DNA of 64,000 bases from Leishmania martiniquensis (taxonomy: Eukaryota > Euglenozoa > Kinetoplastea > Trypanosomatida > Trypanosomatidae): NCBI RefSeq assembly GCF_017916325.1, contig NC_090149.1:470001-534000 (forward strand). Reading direction: 5' to 3'. Made by a program: the position numbers and the translations under genes. Shown in pieces: positions 41,450 to 50,783 of this stretch (position 1 is the stretch's first letter; every line of letters starts with the position of its first letter). A model generated the notes under the pieces. That model saw only the letters and a list, made by a program, of their open reading frames with translations, was not told the origin of the DNA and searched no databases.

Positions 41450-43588
41450 ATGACCTCCGTCGCCGCGGCGGACAAAGACTTCTTGTCCAAGAAGATCGTC
41501 TCGGCTGATGGGCCGAAGGGTGGGGAGGTGGCGCACGACGTGTCTCTTGGTGAGTGGTGCATCACCCGCATCGAGCCGGAGGAGGAGTCGAACCGCCGGC
41601 GGTCGGTGTTGGAGCGCATTGTCAATGTGGTGCGGGTATGGATCCGCCATACAATGATCACGGAGTTCCGCATGCCCGAGGCCGCGGCAGCACAGGTTGA
41701 GGGTCGCATCTTCGCCACCGGCTCCTACCGATACAACGTGCATACCTCCGGCAGCGATATCGATATGGTGCTCATAGCCCCCAGCCGCATCACACGGGAG
41801 CACTTTTTCAACACGCTGGCGCCACGACTGAAGAGCGAGCCGTGGGTGACGGACTTGCACTGCATTCGTGAGTCTCGCGTGCCGATCATTGCGATGGTGT
41901 GCGACGGCATCGACATCGATCTCTCGTTCGGGTCAATCAGACAGGACCGCGTCCCGGAGGTCATTACAGATGATCTTCTGCAGGGCCTCGACGAGCAGTC
42001 CGTGCTGAGCTGCAACGCTGTGCGAGTGGCACACAACATCATGGACCTGGTGCCGAATAAGGCCGTCTTCCGTCAAGCCTTGCGCTTCGTGAAGGCGTGG
42101 GGCAAGGCCCGGTCCATCTATAGCAACACCTTTGGGTTCCCCTCGGGCATTGGCTGGGCTATTCTAACCGCGTTTGTGTGCCAGTGCTATCCGAATCAGA
42201 ACGCTGCTGGCATGGTCACCCGCTTCTTCCGGACGTACCATACGTGGTTCAAGCCGAACCCGCACGAGACCGGCACCGAGAATCGCGCCATCTACCTCAC
42301 TGAGTCCATGCGGGCCCGCACTCACCTTGGCCGCGGCTGGGACCCGCGGGAGTCGAAGTCGGATGCCATGGCGCTCTTTCCTGTGCTGACGCCGGCGGTG
42401 CCATATGGCAACACCTGCTACAATGTCACCCTCACCAACCTGCGCCAGCTCTGCGACGAGTTTCAGCGCGGCCACGATCTGCTCAGCAAGGACCTCGGAA
42501 TGAGTGCGGCGGAGGCAAGGGCCAAGTTTGGCCCGTTCGGCATCTGGTCGCGCGTCCTGGAGCCGGCCCCCTTCTTTGGGAAGTTCCAGCACTACCTGCA
42601 GATCAAAGTTTCATGCAGTGATCCCGAACACTACCAGGCCTACGCCGACGGTGTGGAGTCGCGCATACGTATCCTCTGGGCCGGCAACGCCTCCTCACGG
42701 GGCCATACCCTGGAGGACTACCGTCAGCTTCGCCTACACCTGAACCCGCGCCGATTCGAGGATCCGGAGGAGGTGCAGTTGCGGGCGCGACTCATCGGCA
42801 AATCCACTGGCGCGGCGGCGGCCAACCACACTCGTGGCAGCGTCGGCTCCCGCACCTCTGGGCAGCTTGGCGATGGCGGCAGCAGCTCTTTTCGTGGTGC
42901 CGTCAACACGAAGGATAGCACTGCGCCCTCGGACCCGACATGGTTTACCGCGAACTACTTCATCGGCATGACGGTCGACACGAAGGTGTCCTCGGCCAAG
43001 ATCGACCTTGCACCTGCCATTCGAACCTTTCACTCTGTCGTTCGTGAACTGCGCCAGTACCGGGAGGGCCTCACGAGGCTGCCGGTGATCACGGTGGTGG
43101 ACATGGCGCGTATTCCAACCTTCGTGAAGGTGGAGGCCGGATATATGGAGGAGACGGAGGCGGCGCAGGAGGAGCTGAACACCTCTGAGGCGGAGGAGGC
43201 ACACAACAGCAGTCACACCGTCGCGCCTGCAGATGTTGAAAAAAGCGACGGCACTTCCGCAGAGCCGACAACATCGTCGCTGCCAGGCACGGTGGTGGGC
43301 GTCTCGAACGGCTCCACGGCGAGCGCGGCTGACCGCGCAGGGAGTGGGACAGGCCACCGCCTTCACAGCGGCGGCGCAGAGAGCGCTGCAGCGTCGACGG
43401 TCCACTGCCCCCCATGTAAGCGCATACGAGAGGAAGACGACTCTGGCGATCATGCCGCCGTAGCGGCGAAGGCAGAGACGGCGTCCGCGACCGGTGCAAG
43501 CAGCCACGCCGTCGCCTCTGCCGACAGGGCACTAACGGAGGGAAGCGGTGACGACGACCTCGAGCAGGCGCTTGGCCTTGACTTTTAA
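41450..43588 (+). CDS. PAP: Poly(A) polymerase (canonical nuclear type)
   Basis: A 712-residue nucleotidyltransferase that adds adenosines to mRNA 3' ends. The catalytic motif reads ATGSYRYNVHTSGSDIDMVL (89-108) with metal ligands Asp103 and Asp105; the third is probably Asp157 in GIDIDLSFGS. The central domain (WGKARSIYSNTFGFPSGIGW) and the RNA-binding domain from ~360 on (LFPVLTPAVPYGNTCYNVT precedes it) follow in canonical order. The last ~170 residues are low-complexity, acidic and Ser/Ala-rich, with a short basic patch that could be a nuclear signal (CKRIR). The frame is open upstream to a TTG at 41411, but the first ATG is 41450. Trypanosomatids couple polyadenylation to trans-splicing of the next gene, so this enzyme acts on every mRNA in this unit. 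The GSxRxxxxTxxSDID pattern and the length favour the canonical over the TUTase family. Confidence 0.92.
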   Translation: MTSVAAADKDFLSKKIVSADGPKGGEVAHDVSLGEWCITRIEPEEESNRRRSVLERIVNVVRVWIRHTMITEFRMPEAAAAQVEGRIFATGSYRYNVHTSGSDIDMVLIAPSRITREHFFNTLAPRLKSEPWVTDLHCIRESRVPIIAMVCDGIDIDLSFGSIRQDRVPEVITDDLLQGLDEQSVLSCNAVRVAHNIMDLVPNKAVFRQALRFVKAWGKARSIYSNTFGFPSGIGWAILTAFVCQCYPNQNAAGMVTRFFRTYHTWFKPNPHETGTENRAIYLTESMRARTHLGRGWDPRESKSDAMALFPVLTPAVPYGNTCYNVTLTNLRQLCDEFQRGHDLLSKDLGMSAAEARAKFGPFGIWSRVLEPAPFFGKFQHYLQIKVSCSDPEHYQAYADGVESRIRILWAGNASSRGHTLEDYRQLRLHLNPRRFEDPEEVQLRARLIGKSTGAAAANHTRGSVGSRTSGQLGDGGSSSFRGAVNTKDSTAPSDPTWFTANYFIGMTVDTKVSSAKIDLAPAIRTFHSVVRELRQYREGLTRLPVITVVDMARIPTFVKVEAGYMEETEAAQEELNTSEAEEAHNSSHTVAPADVEKSDGTSAEPTTSSLPGTVVGVSNGSTASAADRAGSGTGHRLHSGGAESAAASTVHCPPCKRIREEDDSGDHAAVAAKAETASATGASSHAVASADRALTEGSGDDDLEQALGLDF

Positions 43589-44384
43589 AATGTTTCTATT
43601 TGTGGGCGCATGACCCATGGTGGCATTTTTGTCCGAGCAGTATATCATAAAGAGTCGAACTGTGCTGGTGCGAGCGTGGTGGATGCTGTGTCAGGATCGC
43701 TGGTGCAACTCATGCGCGCATAATATACGCATACACATACATAAACACCCACCCACGGGAGCGCAAAAAAAAAACTGGACCCTCACGTATTTGCTCGCTG
43801 AGGGGGCCACTATGTACTGAGCGAAGGGGTGTGGGGGTGGGGTACAGTCACGAGAAGACGGAACGCGATGCAAAGCACGACGTGTTGCCGACGTCATAGA
43901 GGCAGAAATGAAGCTTACCGAAGGGGAGCGAGATGGCCGCAATTTTTTTTTATCCTCTCATGGCTGCCCTGTATCGCCAGTTGCGTCTCGTCTTCTTCGA
44001 TGGCCGCGATGTGCTCAGCTGCCTGTGCTTCGGCTCCCCTTGTGCATCAGCCCCTGCAGGCACGAATACGCTTTGTAGGGCATTGTCGCCCATTTTCCGC
44101 TGCTCCACTGATGCGCGTGCTTGCTGGAGAAGGCGTCTCTGCGCAGGCATATGCGGGACACCTCCGCCTGCCTCCCCTTTGCTGCGCATGCACATCTCGG
44201 TAGCTTCCCGAACTGTACGCCCACTTCCCTCTCCCCGGGCTGCCACGTTGCCGCCTTCTCCCCTTTGCACACAGACGCACAGAGGGATGCCGTCTCTCGA
44301 ACAGAAATCTCTTCCATCGACCACTCAAAATTTAAACGTACCCTTTTCTTTTCCGCCTGACGCTGTGCACATCTGACGGTGAGG
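43589..44384 (+). other. Intergenic region (0.8 kb)
   Basis: Contains A9 and T9 runs (~43766, ~43944) and a C/T tract ending at the acceptor below. No supported gene. Confidence 0.65.
44247..44274 (+). promoter_or_regulatory. Candidate trans-splice acceptor for the NAD(P)HX repair gene
   Basis: The tract CCGCCTTCTCCCCTTTGCAC leads to ACAG (AG at 44273-44274), 110 nt before the ATG. Confidence 0.5.
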
Positions 44385-46067
44385 ATGCTGACGCGACTTC
44401 CTGAGCGCTGCACCGCCGTTACAGGACTTGAGCAGAAGCTGTGCCGCCATGTGTGGAGCGCGGCATGGCTTCGCGATGCCGAGCCGGCGGCAGCCGCCAG
44501 CCAGAATATCGACCTCAGCTCTCTGATGGAGCGTGCGGGCCGTGCTGCATACGACGTCTTTGCCGACCTGTACGCCTCCGAGAGACACTGGCTAGTCTTG
44601 GTGGGCCCCGGCAACAACGGAGGTGACGGCTACGTCATCGCGCGACACGCCCGTGAGGCTGGAAGGAGGGTGACAGTGCTCTGCATGCCTCACAGCAAGC
44701 CGTTGCCGGTGGAGGCGACAAACGCTCAGCATGCGTGGCACGACGCGGGCGGCACCGAGGTGCCGGTGAACCCCGGCGCGCCGCTGCACCTACCTGCTGA
44801 CGTCGATCTTGTGGTTGACGGCTTGCTGGGCACCGGCATCTCTGGCCCTCCTCGCAAGGAGTATGAAGATCTCATCCGACACATCAACGCTCTCACGATA
44901 CCGCGAGTGGCGATTGACATCCCGTCCGGTCTCAACGCTGAAACAGGAGAGGCTGCTGGCGCGTGCGTGAAGGCGGACCACACCGCCACCTTCATCTGCT
45001 TGAAACCTGGGCTGCTCACGGGGCAGGCGAAAGAGTATGTCGGGCAGCTGCACTACCGCAGCCTTGGTTTGGAGGAGTGGATGGCGGCGCCGGAGCGTAT
45101 GGACGCGGCCTTGTGCAGACGTGTGGCACTGAGCGACGTCTCGGGGTACTTTGGAACCCGGCGGTCGACCTTAGCACACAAGGGTAGCTGTGGTAAGGTC
45201 GTTCTTGTCGGTGGAGAGCACGGATACGGCGGCGCTGTTATCATGTCTGCTGAGGCCTGCGTGACAGTCGGAGCCGGGCTCACCCGCGTGCTGACGCGCC
45301 GCGAGTACGTGGCACCGCTGCTGACGCGTTGCCCGGAGGTGATGGCGGTAGCCGTGGAGGTAGAAGCGGGCGGGCGGCTGGAGCAACAGATGGCTGAGGC
45401 GTTCGAGTGGGCCACGACGCTGGCGGTTGGTCCTGGGCTTGGCACCGGCGCGTATTGCCAGGCAGCCTTGACCGCCGCGTTGCGGCACGCTGAGTCGCAC
45501 CAGGAGAAAACGCTGGTGCTAGACGCGGATGCGCTGAACCTCCTCGCAGGCTGCCTTCACGGGAGGGGAGCTTCTTCTGCCACTACCGGCGACACCGGCG
45601 CGGGTAAGGGGTTGCCAGTGCTTCCAAACAGCATAATCACACCGCACCCGGGTGAGGCGGCCCGTCTGTTGGCCTGCCGCGTGGCAGATGTAGAGAAGGA
45701 CCGCCTCGCCGCTGCTCGCCGCTTGGCCGCTATTTTGGGTGGGATATGCCTCCTCAAGGGTCCTGGTACCATTGTGCACTGCCACGGCAGCGCAAAGGCG
45801 GCAATCGTGGACGCTGGCAACGCCGGCATGGCAAGCGGGGGTATGGGCGATGTGCTAACTGGCCTGCTGGCAGGTCTTGCCGCGCAGCGGATGCACGACA
45901 GCTTTGACACGACGTGTGCAGGCGCCCTTGCGCACGGGTTGGCTGCGGATATCGTGGCTGCCGAGGACGGGCGCGGAACGCGCGGGATTCGCGCGACCGA
46001 TCTGATTGGCCGCGTACCCTTCGTTGTCAACGCCTCCCCTGCACTGTTTCCGGCCGCCCAGCGGTGA
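44385..46067 (+). CDS. Bifunctional NAD(P)HX epimerase / NAD(P)HX dehydratase
   Basis: A 560-residue fusion of the two YjeF-type metabolite-repair enzymes that return hydrated NADH or NADPH to the active form. The N-terminal epimerase half (~1-235) shows MERAG (48-52), GPGNNGGDG (74-82), VVDGLLGTG (143-151) and DIPSGLNAETGE (178-189). The C-terminal ribokinase-like dehydratase half (~255-560) shows GKVVLVGG, VGPGLGTG (348-355), DADALNLLAG, TPHPGEAARLL and the active-site loop GNAGMASGGMGDVLTG with Asp489 as probable base; GGMGD replaces the more usual GTGD-like motif. The single-chain fusion is the bacterial arrangement; animals encode the halves separately. The ATG at 44385 is used; two codons upstream the frame begins with GTG. 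Confidence 0.93.
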   Translation: MLTRLPERCTAVTGLEQKLCRHVWSAAWLRDAEPAAAASQNIDLSSLMERAGRAAYDVFADLYASERHWLVLVGPGNNGGDGYVIARHAREAGRRVTVLCMPHSKPLPVEATNAQHAWHDAGGTEVPVNPGAPLHLPADVDLVVDGLLGTGISGPPRKEYEDLIRHINALTIPRVAIDIPSGLNAETGEAAGACVKADHTATFICLKPGLLTGQAKEYVGQLHYRSLGLEEWMAAPERMDAALCRRVALSDVSGYFGTRRSTLAHKGSCGKVVLVGGEHGYGGAVIMSAEACVTVGAGLTRVLTRREYVAPLLTRCPEVMAVAVEVEAGGRLEQQMAEAFEWATTLAVGPGLGTGAYCQAALTAALRHAESHQEKTLVLDADALNLLAGCLHGRGASSATTGDTGAGKGLPVLPNSIITPHPGEAARLLACRVADVEKDRLAAARRLAAILGGICLLKGPGTIVHCHGSAKAAIVDAGNAGMASGGMGDVLTGLLAGLAAQRMHDSFDTTCAGALAHGLAADIVAAEDGRGTRGIRATDLIGRVPFVVNASPALFPAAQR

Positions 46068-46829
46068 CGAAATAGGGTGTGAGTTGAACGCGAACAGCAG
46101 ACGGCTGAGACGGCTAACAAGGCGTCGCTCAGCTGAAGTGTGTGCGCGAGGGGGGAGGAGGAGGAGGAAGGACGAGGGAGGGAGTGGCGTTGATGGCAGG
46201 TGTGTCGAAGAGGGCCGCATGCTGCTAAGCGGCGGCTATCGCGTTGCGCTAAGAAGGCCCGTAGCCCTCTCCATATGCATCTTCCTCTCCCCTCCCCGCC
46301 CCTCAGCAACAACACCGACACGTTCATCACCGCTGCCTTTTCAAGTCGGCTTCTCGACGTCTTGCAGTCTGCGCGACTGTGTTGCTTATTCGGCGACGGG
46401 AACTCGGCGGTGCAGTGGTATGCGCGCACCAGTGGGGCCATGCCTGGGGACGTTTCAACAAGACGGGTGATGGCATACACACACTCTCATCTATGCATAT
46501 GTATACGCGTATATGTATATGTGTGCGCGTGCGTGTGTGTGTGTGTGCTGCTGTGACTGTTGAATGTCTTTTTATGCCTGCCAACGCTTCCGCCACAAGG
46601 GCTCTTGCGGGGGAAGAAGGTGAGCCTTCGTCGCCCCTGAGAACCGCTGTGCCGCTTGTTTAACGTACGCACCCCCGCCCCCGCGCACAATCGCACTTAC
46701 CGGTCTCTCGGCGTCTTTCTCGATGTGTACGCAGCATCCTTTGCGCTTCTCCAACTTACATCTTCCCTTCTGCTTTCTTCATCGACGCATAAGCAAGGCC
46801 AAACGCAGGTCTACCACTGGCGCAGGCGC
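46068..46829 (+). other. Intergenic region (0.76 kb)
   Basis: Includes a GAGGAG-rich patch (46150-46190) and an alternating CATATG/GTATAC/(GT)n microsatellite at about 46494-46548. No supported gene. Confidence 0.65.
46761..46793 (+). promoter_or_regulatory. Candidate trans-splice acceptor for phosphatidylserine synthase
   Basis: The tract TCTTCCCTTCTGCTTTCTTC precedes CGCATAAG (AG at 46792-46793), 36 nt before the ATG. It removes the in-frame upstream region that starts with a TTG at 46656. Confidence 0.45.
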
Positions 46830-48542
46830 ATGCACCGAGGTCGTGCTGATGGCGTGGCCGGCGCCAAAGAGCGAGGTGCGGCACGCAGTGTGGAGAACGC
46901 TCCGGATGTTGTCGCGCCTCCGTCGTCACCGCCAGAAGAACGCGGTGCTGGTGGCGACGGAAGCGCAAGCAAAGGCAAGGGAAGCCGCGCGGCTCGCCTA
47001 CCCCCGTTGGACATTTCGTTTTCAGAGCACCCGCTTCAGTCGGTGTTGGCGACGCATCAGGCAGATCTTCAACTGAAGCCAGCCAGCCCTTGGGCGCGCG
47101 AGCTGGACTTCAGCGACCGTGCCTACACTCCCCACACCGTCTTCATCCTGCTCAGCATTCTCATAGCCGTCTTGCTCATGCTGCGCTGCTACAGCTATGC
47201 CGACTTGACGGTGGCAGCGAAGGTGAAGGTCGGGCTCTCCGCTGCCTCTTTTGTCTTCATCGCCTTTGGCGCGGTGCACCTCCCCGACTCCCTAATGGTG
47301 CGGCCTCATCCTGCTGTGTGGCGTGCTGTTCTCGCATTGGGAGTGCAGTATTTGGTGTTCCTCACATTCATTATATTTCAGGATCTGGAGACGGTGCGGA
47401 CGATATTAGGCTACTACGACGCGTCACTGCTGCAGCCACCGCAAGAGCGCGCGTACGCGCAGGACTGCCGCATAAGCACCGAGGAGGACCGCTTTTTCTT
47501 TGTTCGCACCTCCTTTGACATCTTCCTCCTCGCGCACTCGCTCGGGTACGTCGTTAAAATGCTCGTCCTGCGAGACTGGCGCATGGTGACTGCCCTGTCG
47601 CTCGGCTTCGAGGTGGTTGAGGTGACGTTTCAGCACGTGCTACCGAACTTCAATGAGTGCTGGTGGGATCACATCATATTGGATGTGCTCATCTGCAACG
47701 GCGGCGGCATGCTCATCGGGATGTGGCTTCTGCGGCAGCTAAACGCGAAGCAGTACACGTGGATAGCGCTAAAAGAGATCCCAACCGTGAAGGGAAAGGC
47801 GAAGCGGCTGCTGGGGCAGCTCGGCCCGCGCAGCTTTCAGCGGTACAACTGGAACGTCTTCCAGAGCCCGACGCGCTTTTTCCAGGTCGCCGGCATCCTG
47901 CTGCTGATGCTGCTGCAGGAGCTGAACTGCTTCACGATGAAGACCATTCTGCAGATGGCGCCAACGCACCACCTGGTGATCGGCCGGCTAGCGTTGTGGG
48001 CTCTGCTCGCCACCTCCTGCCTGCGCGAGCTCTACGAGTTCATGACGAACCCGCACATCAAGCGCATCGGCACGACGGCGTGGGTGACGATACTCGGCGT
48101 GGGCATGGAGACCATCTGGATCACAAAGATGGCCCTCGAGGGCCGGTACTTCCAAGACGCGCTCATGCCCACGCACGTGGCGGTGCCGTGGATGGCTGCC
48201 ATCGCCGCCTTCGCCGTGTGGCTGCTGTTGTACTTCGGTGCCCTGTCGCTGGAGCAGCGTAATCGCCGCCGCGGCGTCGCATACCTGCTCGTGAACCTCT
48301 TCTTTTACGTGGCAGTCCTATGCGTGCTGGCGCTGTTCCTGATGGGGCTTCCCGACCTGCAGATTGGTCGGCGAGCATTCGAGTCGGCGATGGCGCCCTA
48401 CGAGCGGTACCTCTTCTATTGGCGTCCGCACCGGATGGGCGAGGAGAGCGAGAGAGAAAAAAAAGACAAGGCGCCCGGGAAGCAGAACGACGAACGACTT
48501 CGCGACATCTCTGTTGGGCAGCGAATACGTGCGCGTGCGTGA
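46830..48542 (+). CDS. PSS: Phosphatidylserine synthase (base-exchange, PSS1/PSS2 type)
   Basis: A 570-residue polytopic membrane protein expected in the endoplasmic reticulum. It exchanges serine for the head group of a phospholipid (ethanolamine of PE in the PSS2 type) in a Ca2+-dependent reaction, giving phosphatidylserine. A disordered ~80-residue N-terminus is followed by about eight to nine hydrophobic segments. Family hallmarks are ECWWDHIILDVLICNGGGM (~280-298), GMWLLR and LLQELNCFTMKTIL (~360-375). The C-terminus is charged and cytosolic-looking. I start at the first ATG (46830), just after a splice acceptor; the longer open frame begins with TTG and lies in the presumed 5' UTR. PSS1 versus PSS2 cannot be settled by eye. 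Confidence 0.93.
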   Translation: MHRGRADGVAGAKERGAARSVENAPDVVAPPSSPPEERGAGGDGSASKGKGSRAARLPPLDISFSEHPLQSVLATHQADLQLKPASPWARELDFSDRAYTPHTVFILLSILIAVLLMLRCYSYADLTVAAKVKVGLSAASFVFIAFGAVHLPDSLMVRPHPAVWRAVLALGVQYLVFLTFIIFQDLETVRTILGYYDASLLQPPQERAYAQDCRISTEEDRFFFVRTSFDIFLLAHSLGYVVKMLVLRDWRMVTALSLGFEVVEVTFQHVLPNFNECWWDHIILDVLICNGGGMLIGMWLLRQLNAKQYTWIALKEIPTVKGKAKRLLGQLGPRSFQRYNWNVFQSPTRFFQVAGILLLMLLQELNCFTMKTILQMAPTHHLVIGRLALWALLATSCLRELYEFMTNPHIKRIGTTAWVTILGVGMETIWITKMALEGRYFQDALMPTHVAVPWMAAIAAFAVWLLLYFGALSLEQRNRRRGVAYLLVNLFFYVAVLCVLALFLMGLPDLQIGRRAFESAMAPYERYLFYWRPHRMGEESEREKKDKAPGKQNDERLRDISVGQRIRARA

Positions 48543-49698
48543 GTAGGCGTGCTCTTCACGGTACAGTGGTTGGTGCCCGCGCCGCCTATTCTATCCCCTC
48601 TCCTCCCCTTCTCATGGTGCTTCCCGTTTGCTCCGGTGGCCGTTTCTTTCCCTTTTTTCTTCTTGCATTTACTTTGATCGTACGCCGCTCCCCAATGATA
48701 GCACGGCGACCGCACCGTGCGTGGTACCACGAGGGGCCGCCATGACCACCGCTTCAGGGTCGGAAGGCCGCACGCACACGCACAAACGGGCATGCAAACT
48801 GCCCTCGTGTGCGGCGGCGTACTCTGTGGTGTGGGCGGGACAGGCCTGAGCGGGCGTCGTGCTGCAGGGACGTGCAGCCGTGCTGACGGCCGCAGCAGTC
48901 CACGACGTATTGCGTTCACGTATCGACAATTATAGGCGTCTGTCTGCAGCCTTTCTTTTTCTTCTTTTTTCTTCGCGCGCGCGGGCTGCGTAGCGGTGAT
49001 GCTGAGCGTGAGCCTCGACCGCGGCCAGCGCTGCGCGCCGTGTGAACAGCGATGGCGTGCAGGGTGTGAACGGGTGTTGGCCGGCCCCGCACCATGACAT
49101 AGCCGTGGCGGAGCAGAGGTGGGCGAGCTTCGGTCGCGCGCGCGTGTATTTCTGTCGAGCTGCGCACGGTGCGATGGGCGTGCCGAGCGAAGGAAAAAAA
49201 AGAGATCGTACTGCCCTTCTTGAGGTGCCTCAACTACCTACTCTTCCCATGAGGGACAATGCTGAGCGGAGCTGTCACACCACCGCTTGTGTGGTGATGT
49301 GGGTTTTGGTGGGTCGCTGTGCGTCCCCTTTCTGTCAATACGCGCGTTGGCCTAAGCGACGATTGAGAAGCAACGAAAGTCAGCTCGGCGCCTCCTCGCG
49401 GAATCGAAGGTGTCTGTCTGTGTGGACTGGACTGGGCGCTTTCAGCAGCCCGGGAGGTTTGCGAGGAGGATGGTCGTCCCGCGAGGCGCACGCCGTTCTC
49501 TCGATCCGTGTCTCACCGCGTTGGGAGGCCCTTCAACGGGGCGGAGGACCATTTGCCGGGAGCTCGAAAAGAACGCCGAGACGCTCGGTATCGCGTAGGC
49601 ATCTGCAGTTCACTGAACTTCATCCTTCACCGCACCTCTCCCGGCTCTCGCCTTGCGAGCTTCCCCCGCAGACGGCTTTCCTTGCGCCTGTTTCGCTG

Positions 49699-49716
49699 TA
49701 TATATATATATATATA
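49699..49716. repeat. (TA)9 microsatellite
   Basis: Eighteen alternating T/A bases in a GC-rich setting, upstream of the HAD pseudophosphatase gene. Confidence 0.95.
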
Positions 49717-49780
49717 GGCATATTTCACCTGTTGGACGTGCGCGTGCCTTCGCAGAAGAAGTCCTCACACCACTGAGGCG

Positions 49781-49822
49781 CTCCACCCTCTCCCCTCTCC
49801 CCTCCGCTGTCGTCGGCCACAG
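49781..49822 (+). promoter_or_regulatory. Candidate trans-splice acceptor for the HAD-like gene
   Basis: A CTCTCCCCTCTCCCCTCCGC-type tract followed by GGCCACAG (AG at 49821-49822), 139 nt before the ATG. Confidence 0.5.
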
Positions 49823-49961
49823 TTGAAGACGACAGGGCGCCAAGCAGAACGGGCAAGCGATCACAGCAAACAGCCGTGCACACAGTCGACTCCTTATCGC
49901 CGTATTCACGGGTGGCCGCCGCGGAACAGCATTAGCGTAGACAGCCCGCACAGAACAAGCG

Positions 49962-50783
49962 ATGCCCGCATTGAAGCCGCTTCTCGTGTTCGGCCTCCGT
50001 GGCACTCTCGTCGAGCGCATACATGTCCGCAGCGTGCCAGAGGGTATGCCGGCGGCAGACCTTACCGTTGGCTTAGTGAAGGTATGGCTGCGCCCCCACT
50101 TGATGGAGGTACTAAGCGAGCTGCAGGAACACTGTCGCATCTCGATTTGGAGCTCTACAACGGCGCGCAACACGCACCCGCTCATTAGCGCTGTTTTCGG
50201 GGTGAACACGATGCTACAGGCTGATGCAGCCGCCTCCACAGCAAGGCTCGCGCATTCGGTTGCTACCACAACTTTATCGGCGGAACAGAAGCAGGAGGAG
50301 GCCGGCATTTCGGCGACTGCTGCAGCGCCTTCCGGCAGCCGGCGTGGCGGGCGCTTTGATAAAAAGAAGCGATCGGCGCAACTCGATGGGGGGGCTGAGG
50401 GGAGCTCCTCGGCGGCCGCCATCAGCATTCCGCAGACGCAGCGAATTCGCCTGGAGTTTGTGTGGTCACGCGAGCACACGCGTGTGGACGACTTCCGGCG
50501 CCTCAACGCCATGGTTGCCGACGACAACCATGCCACGGTAAAGGACTTGTCGCAGGTGTTTACGCAGTTCCCGTCTATCGCGAGGCCACATAATACGGTG
50601 CTGATCGATGACACCCCGAGCAAGGCGAAGATGCATGCAGAGAATTACGTGTGGCTTGATGGGTGCGATAAGCTGCGTATAAGAGACGAAACAGGCCTCT
50701 GCCGCCTGCGCGACTTCGTGATGGAGGAGCTGGTACGAGCGGAGGATGTGCGGGAGCTGCTGCCGCGCCGTATCCGCATCTAA
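49962..50783 (+). CDS. FCP1/SCP-type HAD protein, predicted catalytically dead
   Basis: A 273-residue protein of the NLI-interacting-factor / CTD-phosphatase fold. Family features: RPHLMEVLSEL (44-54), CRISIWSSTT (58-67, motif II Ser/Thr), VWSREHTR, and RPHNTVLIDDTPSKA with the motif-III Asp pair near 215, then a C-terminal LRDFV. Motif I should read DxDGTL: here it is FGLRGTLVERI (10-20), so the nucleophile Asp is Gly11 and the general acid/base Asp is Arg13. The protein probably cannot form the phospho-aspartyl intermediate. A Ser/Ala/Lys-rich insertion (~90-155) splits the core. Relatives include CTD phosphatases and Tim50; a binding or scaffold role is inferred. The ATG is the first in frame after the acceptor. 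Confidence 0.78.
   Translation: MPALKPLLVFGLRGTLVERIHVRSVPEGMPAADLTVGLVKVWLRPHLMEVLSELQEHCRISIWSSTTARNTHPLISAVFGVNTMLQADAAASTARLAHSVATTTLSAEQKQEEAGISATAAAPSGSRRGGRFDKKKRSAQLDGGAEGSSSAAAISIPQTQRIRLEFVWSREHTRVDDFRRLNAMVADDNHATVKDLSQVFTQFPSIARPHNTVLIDDTPSKAKMHAENYVWLDGCDKLRIRDETGLCRLRDFVMEELVRAEDVRELLPRRIRI

Larger units (their letters stand above)
48543..49961 (+). other. Intergenic region (1.4 kb)
   Basis: 3' UTR with a T-rich block (48930-48975), a GC-rich stretch without pyrimidine bias (~48980-49193) that ends in an A8 run (49194-49201) and could be an old retroposon fragment, and a (TA)9 run at 49699-49716. No supported gene; a 244-codon + frame (49042-49776) has no domain or bias. Confidence 0.55.

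Noticed and set aside
46656..46829. N-terminal extension of phosphatidylserine synthase
   Set aside because: Begins with TTG and spans two likely splice acceptors.
49042..49776. 244-codon + frame
   Set aside because: Runs through an A8 run and the TA microsatellite; no domain or codon bias.
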